A stretch of DNA of 64,000 nucleotides from Diphasiastrum complanatum. Its lineage: Eukaryota; Streptophyta; Lycopodiopsida; Lycopodiales; Lycopodiaceae. Below the pieces are notes generated by a model. That model did no database searches and was not told the DNA's origin. It was given only the letters and a program-made list of their open reading frames with translations. This document shows, one piece after another, positions 10,904-21,050 of the stretch. The position numbers and the translations under genes were made by a program. Where the stretch lies: assembly GCA_029204225.1 (NCBI GenBank), contig CM055093.1:6693315-6757314 (forward strand), given 5' to 3'. Within the stretch, counting starts at the first letter, position 1; every line of letters starts with the position of its first letter.

Positions 10904-12480
10904 TCAATAGTAGTGACGCAACCTGCTACCATTAATGGACATGTCAAACAAATTGTCTTGAAGGTCGACGAGAATGATTGCGCCATTAGGTCAGATCTAT
11001 ACTACCTTTTACGGTCCTTCTCCCTGAAACTTAAGCTTGTCTTTATGTGCCTTGGCATTGTATAACATGGCCAATTCTCCCTTAAAGAGATCCTTGGTCT
11101 TGATGTTCCGATCGTGCCAGGCCTTCCTCTACAGTTAGGGTGTGATGTGCTAGGAAGCGAGTTCCATGAAGTTGAAGAAGGTTGTCTAATCTCACCTTGG
11201 TAGATTCCTCTATACTAAGTTGTTCGGTGATGGCGACTCTCAAACTTGGAACGACAAACTCAATAGGCATTATGACTTCCTGTCCATACACAATTTGAAA
11301 TGGAGTTTGTCTAGTACTCACTTTGAATGTGGTTCTGAAAGCTTGGAAAGCTGCATGAAGCTTATGTTCCCAATCCGATCGTGAAGCTTCAACCATTTTC
11401 ATGATAATTCCGTAGAGGATCTTGTTCGATGATTCTGCTTGTCTATTGCAACGTGGGTAATAGGGTGTACTCTTTCTATAGATAACCAGATAAGAGGATA
11501 ACAAATGAGTGATAGTCTCGTTTAGGAAATGCGTTTCGTGATTAATCACTAGTTCTAGTGGGCACCCATGATATTTTCATACAGGAAATTTAGCAATGGA
11601 GTTGGCGTCAGCCTTCCTCACCACCTTGGCTTCTACCCATTTAGTCAAGTTGCGTCAAGGAGTTCATCGTCAACCCCTCTACTCTCAAAAACATTGCGGA
11701 TCCGTGAGAGGTGATTGGCCAGATAGTGTTGTTTCCCTTTGTGAACAACTATTTTAAAGTCGAACTCTTGGAGAAGCAGCAGCCATGGGGTGATCCGTCT
11801 GGTTGTCCATGGTCTATCTACAGTGGGGCTTGATGATATACTAAGAAGACGAATGGATTGGATAGCAAGTAATGGCAGAATTTCTTCATGCTATATACCA
11901 TGGCTAATGCTTCGCGCTCGGTGGTTGTATAGTTCATCTTTGTAGAATCAACTGCATACTAGCGAAATAGATATGGTAATCTTTTTTGTACTCTCCAAGC
12001 TGTGTCAGGACAGTCCCTATGGCATAATTAGAGATGTCTGTATGGACATGATCTTCTTGGGCTATCTACACCTGATTATAGCCACTAAGCTCATCTAGAA
12101 AACTATAGGCTTCTTCTCCGACTATTCTCTCCAACACATTTTCCATGAATGGCAAAGGAAAATGGTCCTTGTTGGTTACATCGTTTAGTTTCTTGTAGTC
12201 CACACATATTCTAAGTTTTTTGTTCTTCCTAGGTACTACCACGATCGACGATACCCAATCAGTGTGTTCCATCTCGTAGATGAATCCTACATCCAGAAGC
12301 TTCTTCAATTGGATCAGTTGGGCATAATGCAAATTGTAGGGCCTACTCAACTAGTGGAATGGTGTGAACCACAACATCTGGTAATATGCCTTTTAGCTCA
12401 ACATGATTCCAAGCAAGACAATTCCGTAAGTAATGAATTTGTTTTGGGCTTGATTGAGGTCACAGACATTGCTGTCTCAG
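10904..12480 (-). pseudogene. Ty3/gypsy pol remnant: RT start, RNase H, integrase to the pol end
   Basis: Reading leftwards, the RT N-terminus (12350-12066) has KKLLDVGFIYEMEH, VVVPRKNKK, VCVDYKKLN-like residues and YSFLDELSGYNQV. It then jumps to RNase H (HTDISNYAIGTVL, TTEREALAMVYSMKKF), so the RT palm with its catalytic Asp pair is deleted. The integrase (11549-11082) keeps RQAESSNK with the catalytic Glu, and DWEHKLHAAF, TPFQIVYGQE. Past a stop it continues as DRNIKTKDLFKGEL, KLKFQGEGP and ends NGSRLRHYY plus stop at 10904, the usual end of this pol type. Several stops and frameshifts break it. It is the same family as the copies at 3070 and 15135. Confidence 0.85.
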
Positions 12481-12759
12481 TGCAAGTCTGAGGAGCTAGA
12501 CTTGATATTACAGAAGTTGTTTTTGTTGCTGCTCTTCACCTACCCACGGATGGGATCGTGCCTCCAGCTTTATCCAAAGAGAACGTGGATGAAGGTAATA
12601 TGTTTCAAGAAAAAAAATTTATGCCGAGCAAAGGATATAAAATCTCAATGATCAGGGATGCCACATTGAGAAGTTTCTGTAAATACTGTAATCAAGTTTT
12701 GTTTGCGACTGATGCGGACGTGACGATAGTCGTAACCAATATTGGTTACCTGCTCTCAG
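12481..12759. other. Unassigned junction between gypsy and copia remnants
   Basis: Short plus-strand open frames overlap here, but I recognise no domain. Confidence 0.3.
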
Positions 12760-15093
12760 CAATTAAGTTGTTGGTCTACCAAAGACACTGTCAAAGGAGC
12801 TTCTACCTTGTGAAGCTTGTGTCCCAGCAACTAAGAGCAAAGGAGGAGCCAACTGCTTTGTCTCTTTTGTAGATGATTATACAAGATATTCTTGGATCTA
12901 TATGCTGTCTTCAAAAGCCATGGTCTATGATGTTTTTCTTACTTTCAAAGCTTATGTAGAGAAGCAGTTTTCTTTCAAGTTGAAAGCTTTGAGAAGTGAT
13001 AGTGGAGGAGAGTACAATTCAATAAGGTTAAAGACTTTTGTGAGAGAGAGGGTATTCAAAGAGAGTTTTCTTGTTCATATACTCCTCAACAAAATGGAGT
13101 TGCTGAGAGAAAAAATAGAACTTTGTGTGAATGTGCAAAAGCCATTAGGCTAGAAGCTTCTCTGCCTAAAATTTTTTGGGGAGAGGCAGTTGCATGTGCA
13201 AACTAGCTTTGTAATAGGCTTCCAAATCTTGCAATAGGAGGAAAGACACCATTTGAGATGTTGTATAAGAAAAAGCCTAAGGTAGATCATCTTAGGATTT
13301 TTGGTTGTGTATGCTTTGTGCATGTGCCTCTTGAAACTAGGAAGAAGGAAGTTCCTAGTGCAGTGATGTGATCTTCCATGAAGATCAAAAGTTTAACTTG
13401 GATGATGCACAAGTCAAGGAGTCTTATGCAAGATCAATCATCAATCTTGATGTTGTTCAAGAAGAGGTGAGGTCGAGGCTTGAGGAAGAGCAAATTCAAG
13501 CTACCACACCCAGAAGATCTACAAGAGCAAGATTTGAGCCAAGGAGGCTCACATATGATAAAGAAGGAAGACAAGTGGAAGGTGAAACTTCCTATCATGC
13601 ACTTTTTATATCAGATGAAGAGCCTAAGGATGTCCAAGAAGCTTTTCAATCCAAAGAGTGGGTTGAAGCAATGACCCAAGAGGGGTATTCAGAATCAAGT
13701 ATAATCATGATGGAACTATCAATAAGTATAAAGCAAGACTTTGTGCCAAAGGCTACTCATAGATCAAAGGTCTTGACTATGAAGACACCTTTGCACCAGT
13801 TGCAAAGATGGTAACAATTCGAATACTCATCTCTCTTGCATGTTTTCACAAATGGAGTATGTTCCAGCTTGATGTTTTTAAATGCATTTCTCAATGGTTA
13901 CCTTGAGGAGGAGATTTACATGGAGCAACCTCCAGGTTTTGTGAAGGAAGGTGATAAATAAATTTGTCTTTTGTTCAAAAGTTTGTATGGACTGAAACAT
14001 GCACCAAGGTCTTGGTATGCAAGACTCAACTCCTATCTCATATCACTCGGATTTTGTCTAAGTGAATATGACCCTTATCTGTATTATAAGTTTGTAGATA
14101 ACTTTGTAATTATTCTTCTCATCTATGTAGATGATATCATTCTTTGTGAAAACAATGAGAAGTTAGTTGAAGAAACTAAACATGCACTTGGTACTGAGTT
14201 TAAGATGCAGGACTTAGGAGTTCTTCACTATATTCTAGGCCTTCAAATAGATTTTTGGAAAGGTCATGCATTATAAGCCAAAGTAGATATGCACTTTCCA
14301 TGCTCAGGAAATTCCATATGGAAAACTATAAAGCCATAGATACACCTATGGAGCACACTATAAAAGTTCCTATGAAAGATGATGAAAAATCCTTTGAGGA
14401 CATCACTCTTTATAGGAGTCTTATTGGCTCACTTATTTGGTTAACAGTGACTAGGCTTGATCCTAAGCTTTTGTGTTCATAAGCTAAGTCAACACATGCA
14501 GGATCCAAAGTTATATCTTTGGAAGTTGGCTAAAAGAGTCTTGAGGTATATATCTTCTACCTTGGATTATGGACTATACCACAAAGGAGAAGATCTGACT
14601 TTGATTGCTTTTTCAGATTCAGATTTTCAGGGGACAAGTTGGATAGGAAATCCACAAGTGCTTGCACTAGATTTCTTGGAGGAAATTTAGTTTCTTGGCT
14701 ATCAAAGAAGCAGGCAACTATTTCTTTATCATCCTGTGAAGCTGAATACAAATCTCTTACAACCACAACAAAGGAGGTTTTACGGATCAAAAGGCTACTT
14801 TTGGAGCTAAAGTGTTATGCAAATGAAGATTTACCAATTATCAAGAATGATAACATTTCTGCTCAGGCTCTTGCAAATAATCCAGTCTTTCATGCAAGGA
14901 GCAAACATATTGAAGTGGATCATCATTTTGTAAGAGAAAAAGTCATTGGGAGAGAGATCTCATTGGAGCATGTTTCATCTTCAGATTGTGTTGCAAATCT
15001 TCTCACCAAACCTCTACTCAAGAATATCTTTATGAAGATGAGGTCAAATCTTGGCCTAATTTCGAAATCTATGTTGATAGGAACATAAATTTT
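12760..15093 (+). pseudogene. Ty1/copia pol remnant: integrase, RT, RNase H
   Basis: Domains follow copia order. The pre-integrase end GLPKTLSKELLPCEAC is joined directly to TKSKGGANCFVSFVDDY, so the first catalytic Asp of integrase (in HSDVH of the relative at 52260) is deleted. Next come LRSDSGGEY, a frameshifted NGVAERKN block, FGCVCFVHVPLETRKKE, RT with LNAFLNGYLEEE and LLIYVDDIIL (about 14130), and RNase H with DRKSTSA, SSCEAEYKSL and HARSKHIEV. The last frame ends at 15088 (KSMLIGT). Multiple frameshifts and stops split it. It is the closest relative of the element at 50336-56098. Its 3' LTR was cut by the gypsy insertion at 15135. Confidence 0.9.
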
Positions 15094-15134
15094 AAGGAGG
15101 AGTGTGAAGATTATTAAAATATTATCTTCCTAGT
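15094..15134 (+). repeat. Copia polypurine tract and 3' LTR stub
   Basis: AAGGAGGAG (15094-15102) is followed by TGTGAAGATTATTAAAA, the start of a copia 3' LTR. Only about 32 bases of LTR remain before the gypsy LTR begins. Confidence 0.75.
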
Positions 15135-15955
15135 TGTTGGGGGTGTTCCCAACAAAGTGTAAATAAATAAAATCCTCCAATAAAATGTGTTGCGAGGGCA
15201 TGGCATCATGCGTGTATAAGCCCATGGCCCAATGAGCATGCAATTGAAGTTGTAAATAAAATAAACTTGACTTGGGCCTTGTAATTAAAATAAAACTAGA
15301 GGCCCAATGCCATTTTTAAACTTAGAGATCACTTTTTCGAGTTGGGTCCAAATTGGGACTCACATGAATCTTGTGATTTCTAATGTACTTTTTGTGGACC
15401 CTTGGATCAAGTTGGGTCCAAGATGAATGGATAGGATCATTGTGAATATTAGCCAATAAGATTGAGGGGCAAGGGCCTTCCCCATTTTATAAAAAGGCAC
15501 CATTTGTACACTAATTCCATGCTTAATGAAAAGGAGGAAACTCTACCATTTTTGGAAGAGAATCATCCTCATTTGCTATTCACTACTTGCTATTACTCTT
15601 GAATGTGTTTTCTATTGCTTTCTATTTCCATGTTTATTGTTTGCCATAGTGAATGTTTTTCCATTAGCAAGCATAAGGAGCATTTGAGCTAACCTCCACC
15701 CTCACTCTCTATCCCTCTCTTTCTCTTCCCTTCTCAATCTCTTCTTCTCCATTCCTTCTCTTCAACCAAAACTATGATGAATGTTAGTGTAGAGGAGTAG
15801 AGTTAAAGAGGAGTAGTATAGTGGTGAGTAGAGTTAAGGGAGAAAGTAGGAAATTAACTAAAAGTAGCATCTATGCATAGTTAGGCTCCTATCCAGTGAT
15901 CTAACATTTGTTGACAAGCGGAAGGGCTATACTACGAGAGATCTTCGACCCCACA
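15135..15955 (+). repeat. Gypsy 5' LTR (821 bp)
   Basis: It begins TGTTGGGGGTGTTCCCAACA, itself a TGTTGGG/CCCAACA inverted repeat, and ends CCCCACA one base before the primer site. A TATAAAAAGG box lies at 15488. A block near 15190-15260 (GCGAGGGCAT, GTATAAGCCCA, CCAATGAGC) recurs in inverted orientation in LTR pieces at 40033-40623 and 43070-43880. Confidence 0.8.
15488..15497 (+). promoter_or_regulatory. Putative TATA box of the gypsy LTR
   Basis: TATAAAAAGG about 470 bases before the LTR end, where an LTR promoter is expected. Confidence 0.55.
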
Positions 15956-15956
15956 G

Positions 15957-15973
15957 TGGCGCCGTTGCTGGGG
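15957..15973 (+). promoter_or_regulatory. Primer-binding site for tRNA-Asp
   Basis: TGGCGCCGTTGCTGGGG matches the complement of the plant tRNA-Asp 3' end except for one C-to-T change. It begins one base after the LTR. Confidence 0.85.
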
Positions 15974-16249
15974 ATAGGTTTCCACTAACTAGTTTAGTTG
16001 CATTTTAGCTATTTTCTTGCTTTTTAGAGTACTTTCGGTAGATTTTTGGGAGTTTAGAGCTAGTTTTCTATATTTTTTTTGTGTTTGGATTGTTCACAGC
16101 TAGCGGAGGAGGTGTGAGAGAGTAGAGGAGACCCTAAACAAACTCTAAGGGCTTGAAACCCAAACCAATCATCCAAAAAACTCAAAAAACACACCAATCT
16201 GTATTTTGGAGAGAAAAAGAGCCAAAAAAACTCATCAGATTTTTATATC

Positions 16250-17048
16250 TCCAGAATCAGTGGGAATTAATCCTTGCATGACTGACAGTAGCTCCAGGGT
16301 ACTGTCCCAGACCTGCATAGAAGCCTACGAGAGTTAGTTCCAAGCAGATTGTAAAAATCAGAGAAAAATCATAAAAAATTCAAAAAACCCTTGAAAATAT
16401 AAAAAAAAATTCAAATCTTCATAAGAACTGTCGCAGAGACCTCTGAAGTTCCATCTCAGTGAGAACAGGACACAAAGAAGCTTGCGAGAGTTAGTTTGAT
16501 GTATAAGTGTCTGTGCAAGAGTTCCTAGTGAAAAAAAGATGGGAAAGTACCAGTGAACCCTTGCAGACAGTGAAATTTTTAGTTCTAGTGGTCAAGAACT
16601 CTCGCAGAGGATTCTGAAGTTCCATCTCAGTGAGACCAGGACACAGAAGAGCTTGCGAGTTAGTTTGATTCCAATGAGCAGAAAATAAAAAAATCACTAA
16701 AAAGTGAAGATCCAGCAAATTCTTCCAGTAAGAACTCTCGCAGATTCTCTCAATCGATTCAGAATGTTAAATTACATCAGTGATGAAATCTGCGAGAGTT
16801 AGTATGAAGATCTGGTGAAGATCAAGCACAAAAAGTGATTTTGAACCCTCGTAGATAGTGAAATTATCACTTCTTGTGAGAGTTAACTCTCGCAGAGAAT
16901 TCTATAGTGAGATCTGACCCAGATCCAGCTACTGTGAAGCTTGTGAGAGTTACTTCCCAGAGATGTGAAAGATATCAAGTTTTTTACCTAAACAACTAAA
17001 GAACCCTCGCATAGCCAACCTCGCACAAGATAACCCTCGCAGACCAAA
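16250..17048 (+). repeat. Degenerate leader repeat array with inverted CTCTCGCA / TGCGAGAG words
   Basis: Four to five diverged units of roughly 130-170 bases each pair an AACTCTCGCAG word with a later TGCGAGAGTTAG word. Examples start near 16424, 16596, 16733 and 16885. In the unit at 16733-16800 the arms pair perfectly over 14 bases around a 40-base loop. A second word, GAACCCTYGYAGAYAGTGAAATT, occurs at 16555 and 16843. CCTCGCA then recurs three times just before gag. The array lies where retroelement packaging and dimerisation signals usually sit. Confidence 0.7.
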
Positions 17049-17051
17049 TCG

Positions 17052-18781
17052 GTGGAAAGATCTGCATCAGGTCCAACTACTATCAAAATCTCAGGTCAAT
17101 CAGTGCAAGGAGTAAAAAGTTATCAAGGAAAAACCACCGTAAAAGGCCTAAAATTCATTTCGGATGATCAGATCGATCAGATCCTTGAAGATCCAGACTG
17201 CATCCTATTGTATAAGCAAGATCCGATCACTTTGGAACCCACCATCAGATGAATCTGATATCGGGACGATCAATAGCACGAAGGATAGCAAATCAGACAC
17301 CACACCTTCCCAGATTAGCAGCTGTGCAACAAGAGGCAGAACCGGAACCAGCACCAATGGATCCAATGGGCCAACCTGTACCCGTCGCACTCTTGCATGC
17401 AGTTCGGAGAGCACCACAGATGGAGATACCAAAATACGATGGATCATCAAATCTCATCCGATTCCTCCAGATCTACGAGCAAGCTTGTGAAATCTACGGC
17501 GAACGGACACCTGCAGAGAAGTTGATGCTATACCCTATGTCCTTACTTGTAGTGGCTCAGGATTGGTTTTTTAACCTGTCAGAGGAAGAGAAATTCACCT
17601 GGGAAGCGGTTAAAACGGCTCTCATTACGCGCTTTAAGCCAAGGAAGTTCCTGGAAGACCCGTTTCTCCTGTTGAGCAAAGTCAAGATGGGAAAACGAGA
17701 AAGGGTCTAGGACTATATTGAACGGGTCAAACATCTACGATCCGAGTGCAGTGCAGCCCTGACTCCCGATCATGCGGTGATCATGTGGTTCCTAGACGGA
17801 TTACCACAAAGCATAAGAAGAGAACTGAAACGACGGGAGCAATACGCTAGTCTGCAAGAAGCTATGGAAGATGCCATCAGGGAAGAGGATGAGGGATCTG
17901 ACGACGAATATCCTTCCACCCACACTCCTACTCCCTTGATCGCATCATCATCATCAAAGGCATCCGCTCTATCCATAGAACTGTTGTTGGAGCAAATGAC
18001 AAAATTACACAAACAGCAGATGGAGCAACTTATAATGCAGTTTGACCAGAAACTGAAGGCCTTACAAGGAACTGTAGCAGTAACTCCACATCAACCGGAA
18101 CCAAACCAACTACAGTATCCTCGACGAGAAAATGTATGGTGTTCAGTATGCACGCAAAACCATACAACGAACGAGTGTCCAGTCCTAAAACAAAATCTGA
18201 GACTGACACATAGATTTTGCCATCTGTGCAATGCAACATCGCATGATACGACATTTTGCCCGTTTAACCTTAGGGTTGTTCAACAGAAGAGAAGTCCTTA
18301 TCAGACTTCTTATCCTTATCATTAAGGGGCACCTAACGCGGCACCAAGGTACGGCGCACCCAATCAACCACAACGCATGGCCTTACCTACTCCACCAGGG
18401 CCAGCCAATCAACAAGTGGCCCATGTAAACCTGACAGCAGTGGAACAAGAAATGCAAATGCCACCTCAACCTGAGCAGCATCAGTGGTACGGACCAGATG
18501 AACCATTTATGGATCCTGCCATAAATGAGCAGCTCAAACTCAACATTAAGGTGGAAGAAATTACGGCTACTATGGATGCGGCGAGGGACACAGAATTGCA
18601 GAATGTCCCTACAAGGGACAATATACAATCTCCTGCCGGGTTTGCAATTATGGACATTGTTTCAACAATTGTCCATTTAAACTTGGAACCAGTGCACCTC
18701 TTAACCTCATTGTCATACAACAACCAGCAGTTCCAGCTGGGATGCCATCGAAAGGTCAACAAGACCACGCTCCTGTGTTAG
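17052..18781 (+). pseudogene. Gypsy gag with zinc knuckles
   Basis: The first frame (17052-17252) has no ATG and ends in an ATGA overlap with the next frame at 17249. The second carries the capsid-like part: IPKYDGSSNLIRFLQIYEQA, then AQDWFFNLSEEEKFTWEAV and FKPRKFLEDPFLLLSKVK. A TAG at 17708 interrupts it and it resumes with DYIERVKHLRSEC and MWFLDGLPQSIRRELKRR. An acidic, Ser-rich linker follows. A knuckle C-x2-C-x3-H-x4-C starts at CSVCTQNH (about 18140) and a canonical C-x2-C-x4-H-x4-C at CHLCNATSH (about 18220). After a TAA at 18323 the frame continues (18377-18600), then shifts, and another knuckle, CRVCNYGHCFNNC, is found near 18635. Stops and shifts make the copy non-functional. Confidence 0.85.
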
Positions 18782-20336
18782 CTGTTACGCGAGCACAGAA
18801 GAGGAAGGAAGTGGCTCCCTCACCACCACCATCGGTCACTAACAACCAACCCTCAACTTCAGTGCCATATCCAAATGTGAGGGAAGAGAGAAGGCAGCAC
18901 CAGAAAATAAGACACTAGGTACAAAAAGCACAAGAGGAGAAAAAAGAACAAGAACGGAACATTCCCACAGAACCTCCAGTCGGCGCCGAACATAAATCGC
19001 AAACGGGCTCACCACTGTGCATTGATCAGAATGATCGGTTGCACCAACATGAACCACCTTTTCACATGGTGGAGCCTGAGGAACCACGCACTGAAAGGCT
19101 CACACTTTTGCTGTCAAGCCATGTTAGTTTACCACTCGGAGAACTACTGCGGATTGCACCACAAGCGAAAAGCCTTTTAGTTGAATGGCCCAAAGCGGAT
19201 GAGGAGCCAGTAGCGCCTGAACCCACATATTGTGCAGGCTATGATGAGACAAGTAACGTCCTCGACATTGGAGCGGCATGGAAAAGAGAGGAACACAACA
19301 TCACTTTGCCAATCAAACACAAGAGATACGAGGACGAGGCGGCAGTGGTAGATGGAGGATCGGGTGTCAATCTGATCTCCACTACTTTATACGAAAAATG
19401 GGGATTACAAGGATTGAAGCCAGCCAGATTCTCCAGCAGATCAATCCTGTGTGGAACCAAAAGGTGTAGTTGCTGATATTCCCGTAAAGATAGCAGACAT
19501 GCAGTATGTGATTACTTTTGTGGTCATGGATATACATGAATCTCCATGCATATCGTGTTTTACTGGGAAGACCATGGTTGAGGACTGCGCAAGTAGTGCA
19601 CAACTGGGGTACAGGGAAACTCACCTTTGAGAACAGAGAACAGGCTGTGAAGGTAGATCCAACCACATGGGCGGTGAAACCTATTGCACCCAAAGCTGAT
19701 GACGGATCATCCACGATAGATCACACGATTGATCGCCCAAGGCCATCCAAGGGAGATCACTATCATTCAGAGATGGATGTCATGAGATGGACGGATGCAT
19801 TAGCAACTATTGACTACCAGGCATGTCAATATGAATCAGATCCAGAACCGAGTACATCTTCACCCAAATGTTATACTATGGACACACCAATCACATTTGG
19901 GATGAATATGATAAACGTAGCATGGCTATCAGCGGAGCCGATTGAGAACCCAGTGGACGATGATCTAGTCCCTTGGCAACATGCTCTTACTTATAATAAG
20001 GAGATTGAGTTGTCTGATGAACAAGTCCTACACCACATGGACCCAGATCGTTACGGAACCAAGAAGGTACCAGCTCAACCACCACAAAGGTCTGCTATCG
20101 TGAAAGTCTCAAGGATCGAACCACCCAAGGCACCTGCGAAGAAGAAGAATCAGTTGAAGCAATGCTACAACCAGGTGATCCGATGGAGTGACCTACCCAA
20201 AGAGACAATAGCTACAGTAGACGTTGATATTCGCAACCATGAGGTGAATGTCACAGCAGTCCCGAAGAAAAAGACAACAAGGATGAACCCACCAAAATTA
20301 CAAAAAAGGGCAAAAAGAAGGTGTTGGATTCCTTGA
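18782..20336 (+). pseudogene. Gypsy protease and spacer
   Basis: A linker rich in Lys, Glu and Pro leads to a frame at 19039-19476 that ends with the aspartic protease start: EEHNITLPIKHKRYEDEA, then VVDGGSGVNLIS (catalytic Asp in DGGSG). After a frameshift near 19450 the protease C-terminus continues at 19518 onward: VLLGRPWLRTAQVVHNWG and GKLTFENREQAV. The remainder (to 20336) is an acidic spacer with no enzyme motif (ATIDYQACQYESD, LTYNKEIELSDEQVLHHMD) and a Lys-rich end. In intact relatives the RT should follow, but here it does not. Confidence 0.8.
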
Positions 20337-20659
20337 AGTCAATCAAGTTGGACTCAGATACAGCGCCATCTTCTACACAGGTGACAGAAAATAAAAAAAA
20401 TGACCAGTTAGGCCAAGATCAATATGCTGAAAGAGGAATCTCGACGAGCTCCAATTCACGAGATGCCTGATACTTTCAAGAATTATACATTGGACGACGT
20501 GGTAATCATGATGTCGCAAGCCCAACGAGAACCTATTCAAAGTTAGGCACCAACGGAACAAGTCTTCGAGGGACCTGCGCGAACATAGCTGATGAATCTT
20601 GCGAACCAGGAGAAGAAGAAAGGATAGTGCATGTGGGAGAGCAGTTAACACAGTTGGGA
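20337..20659 (+). other. Spacer ending at a deletion junction
   Basis: Protein-like but shifted spacer sequence runs to 20659. Directly after it, tgg gaa cac aag restores the integrase frame (WEHKLHAALWAF). RT, RNase H and most of integrase are missing at this point. Confidence 0.65.
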
Positions 20660-21050
20660 ACACAAGTTGCATGCTGCATTGTGGGCATTCAGGATAGCAT
20701 ATAAAGGGAGCACTGATCAAACACCCTTCCAATTGGTATATGGTCAGGATGCTGTGATGCTAGTAGAGTTTTTAGTTCCTTCATTAAGGATTGCCACCGC
20801 GCAACGTCTTAATGAATCCAAATCTCTACAGCTACGTCACAAAGCTCTGCATGAACTCTGTGAAACACGCTTACTAGCTATGCATGCACTGGCAGCTGAA
20901 AAGGAAAGACGCAAAGCTTGGCATGATCACAGATTACAAAATAAGGATCTTCGTTCAAGAGATCTGGTGTTGATGTATAAAACCAAGGCGATCAAGGGGA
21001 AGTTAAAATTCACGGGTGAAGGTCCTTATAGGATCAAAGAGAATCTCAAG
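20660..21050 (+). pseudogene. Gypsy integrase C-terminus
   Basis: WEHKLHAALWAFRIAYKG, TPFQLVYGQDAVMLVEF, then PSLRIATAQRLN and CETRLLAMHALAAEKER match the integrase ends at 4300-4560 and 11100-11400. It keeps a GPY/F-type module (KLKFTGEGPYRI). A partly duplicated 25-base word (CTCAAGCATCTACCTCCT) lies at 21048-21096, where the frame passes into the next region. Confidence 0.85.
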
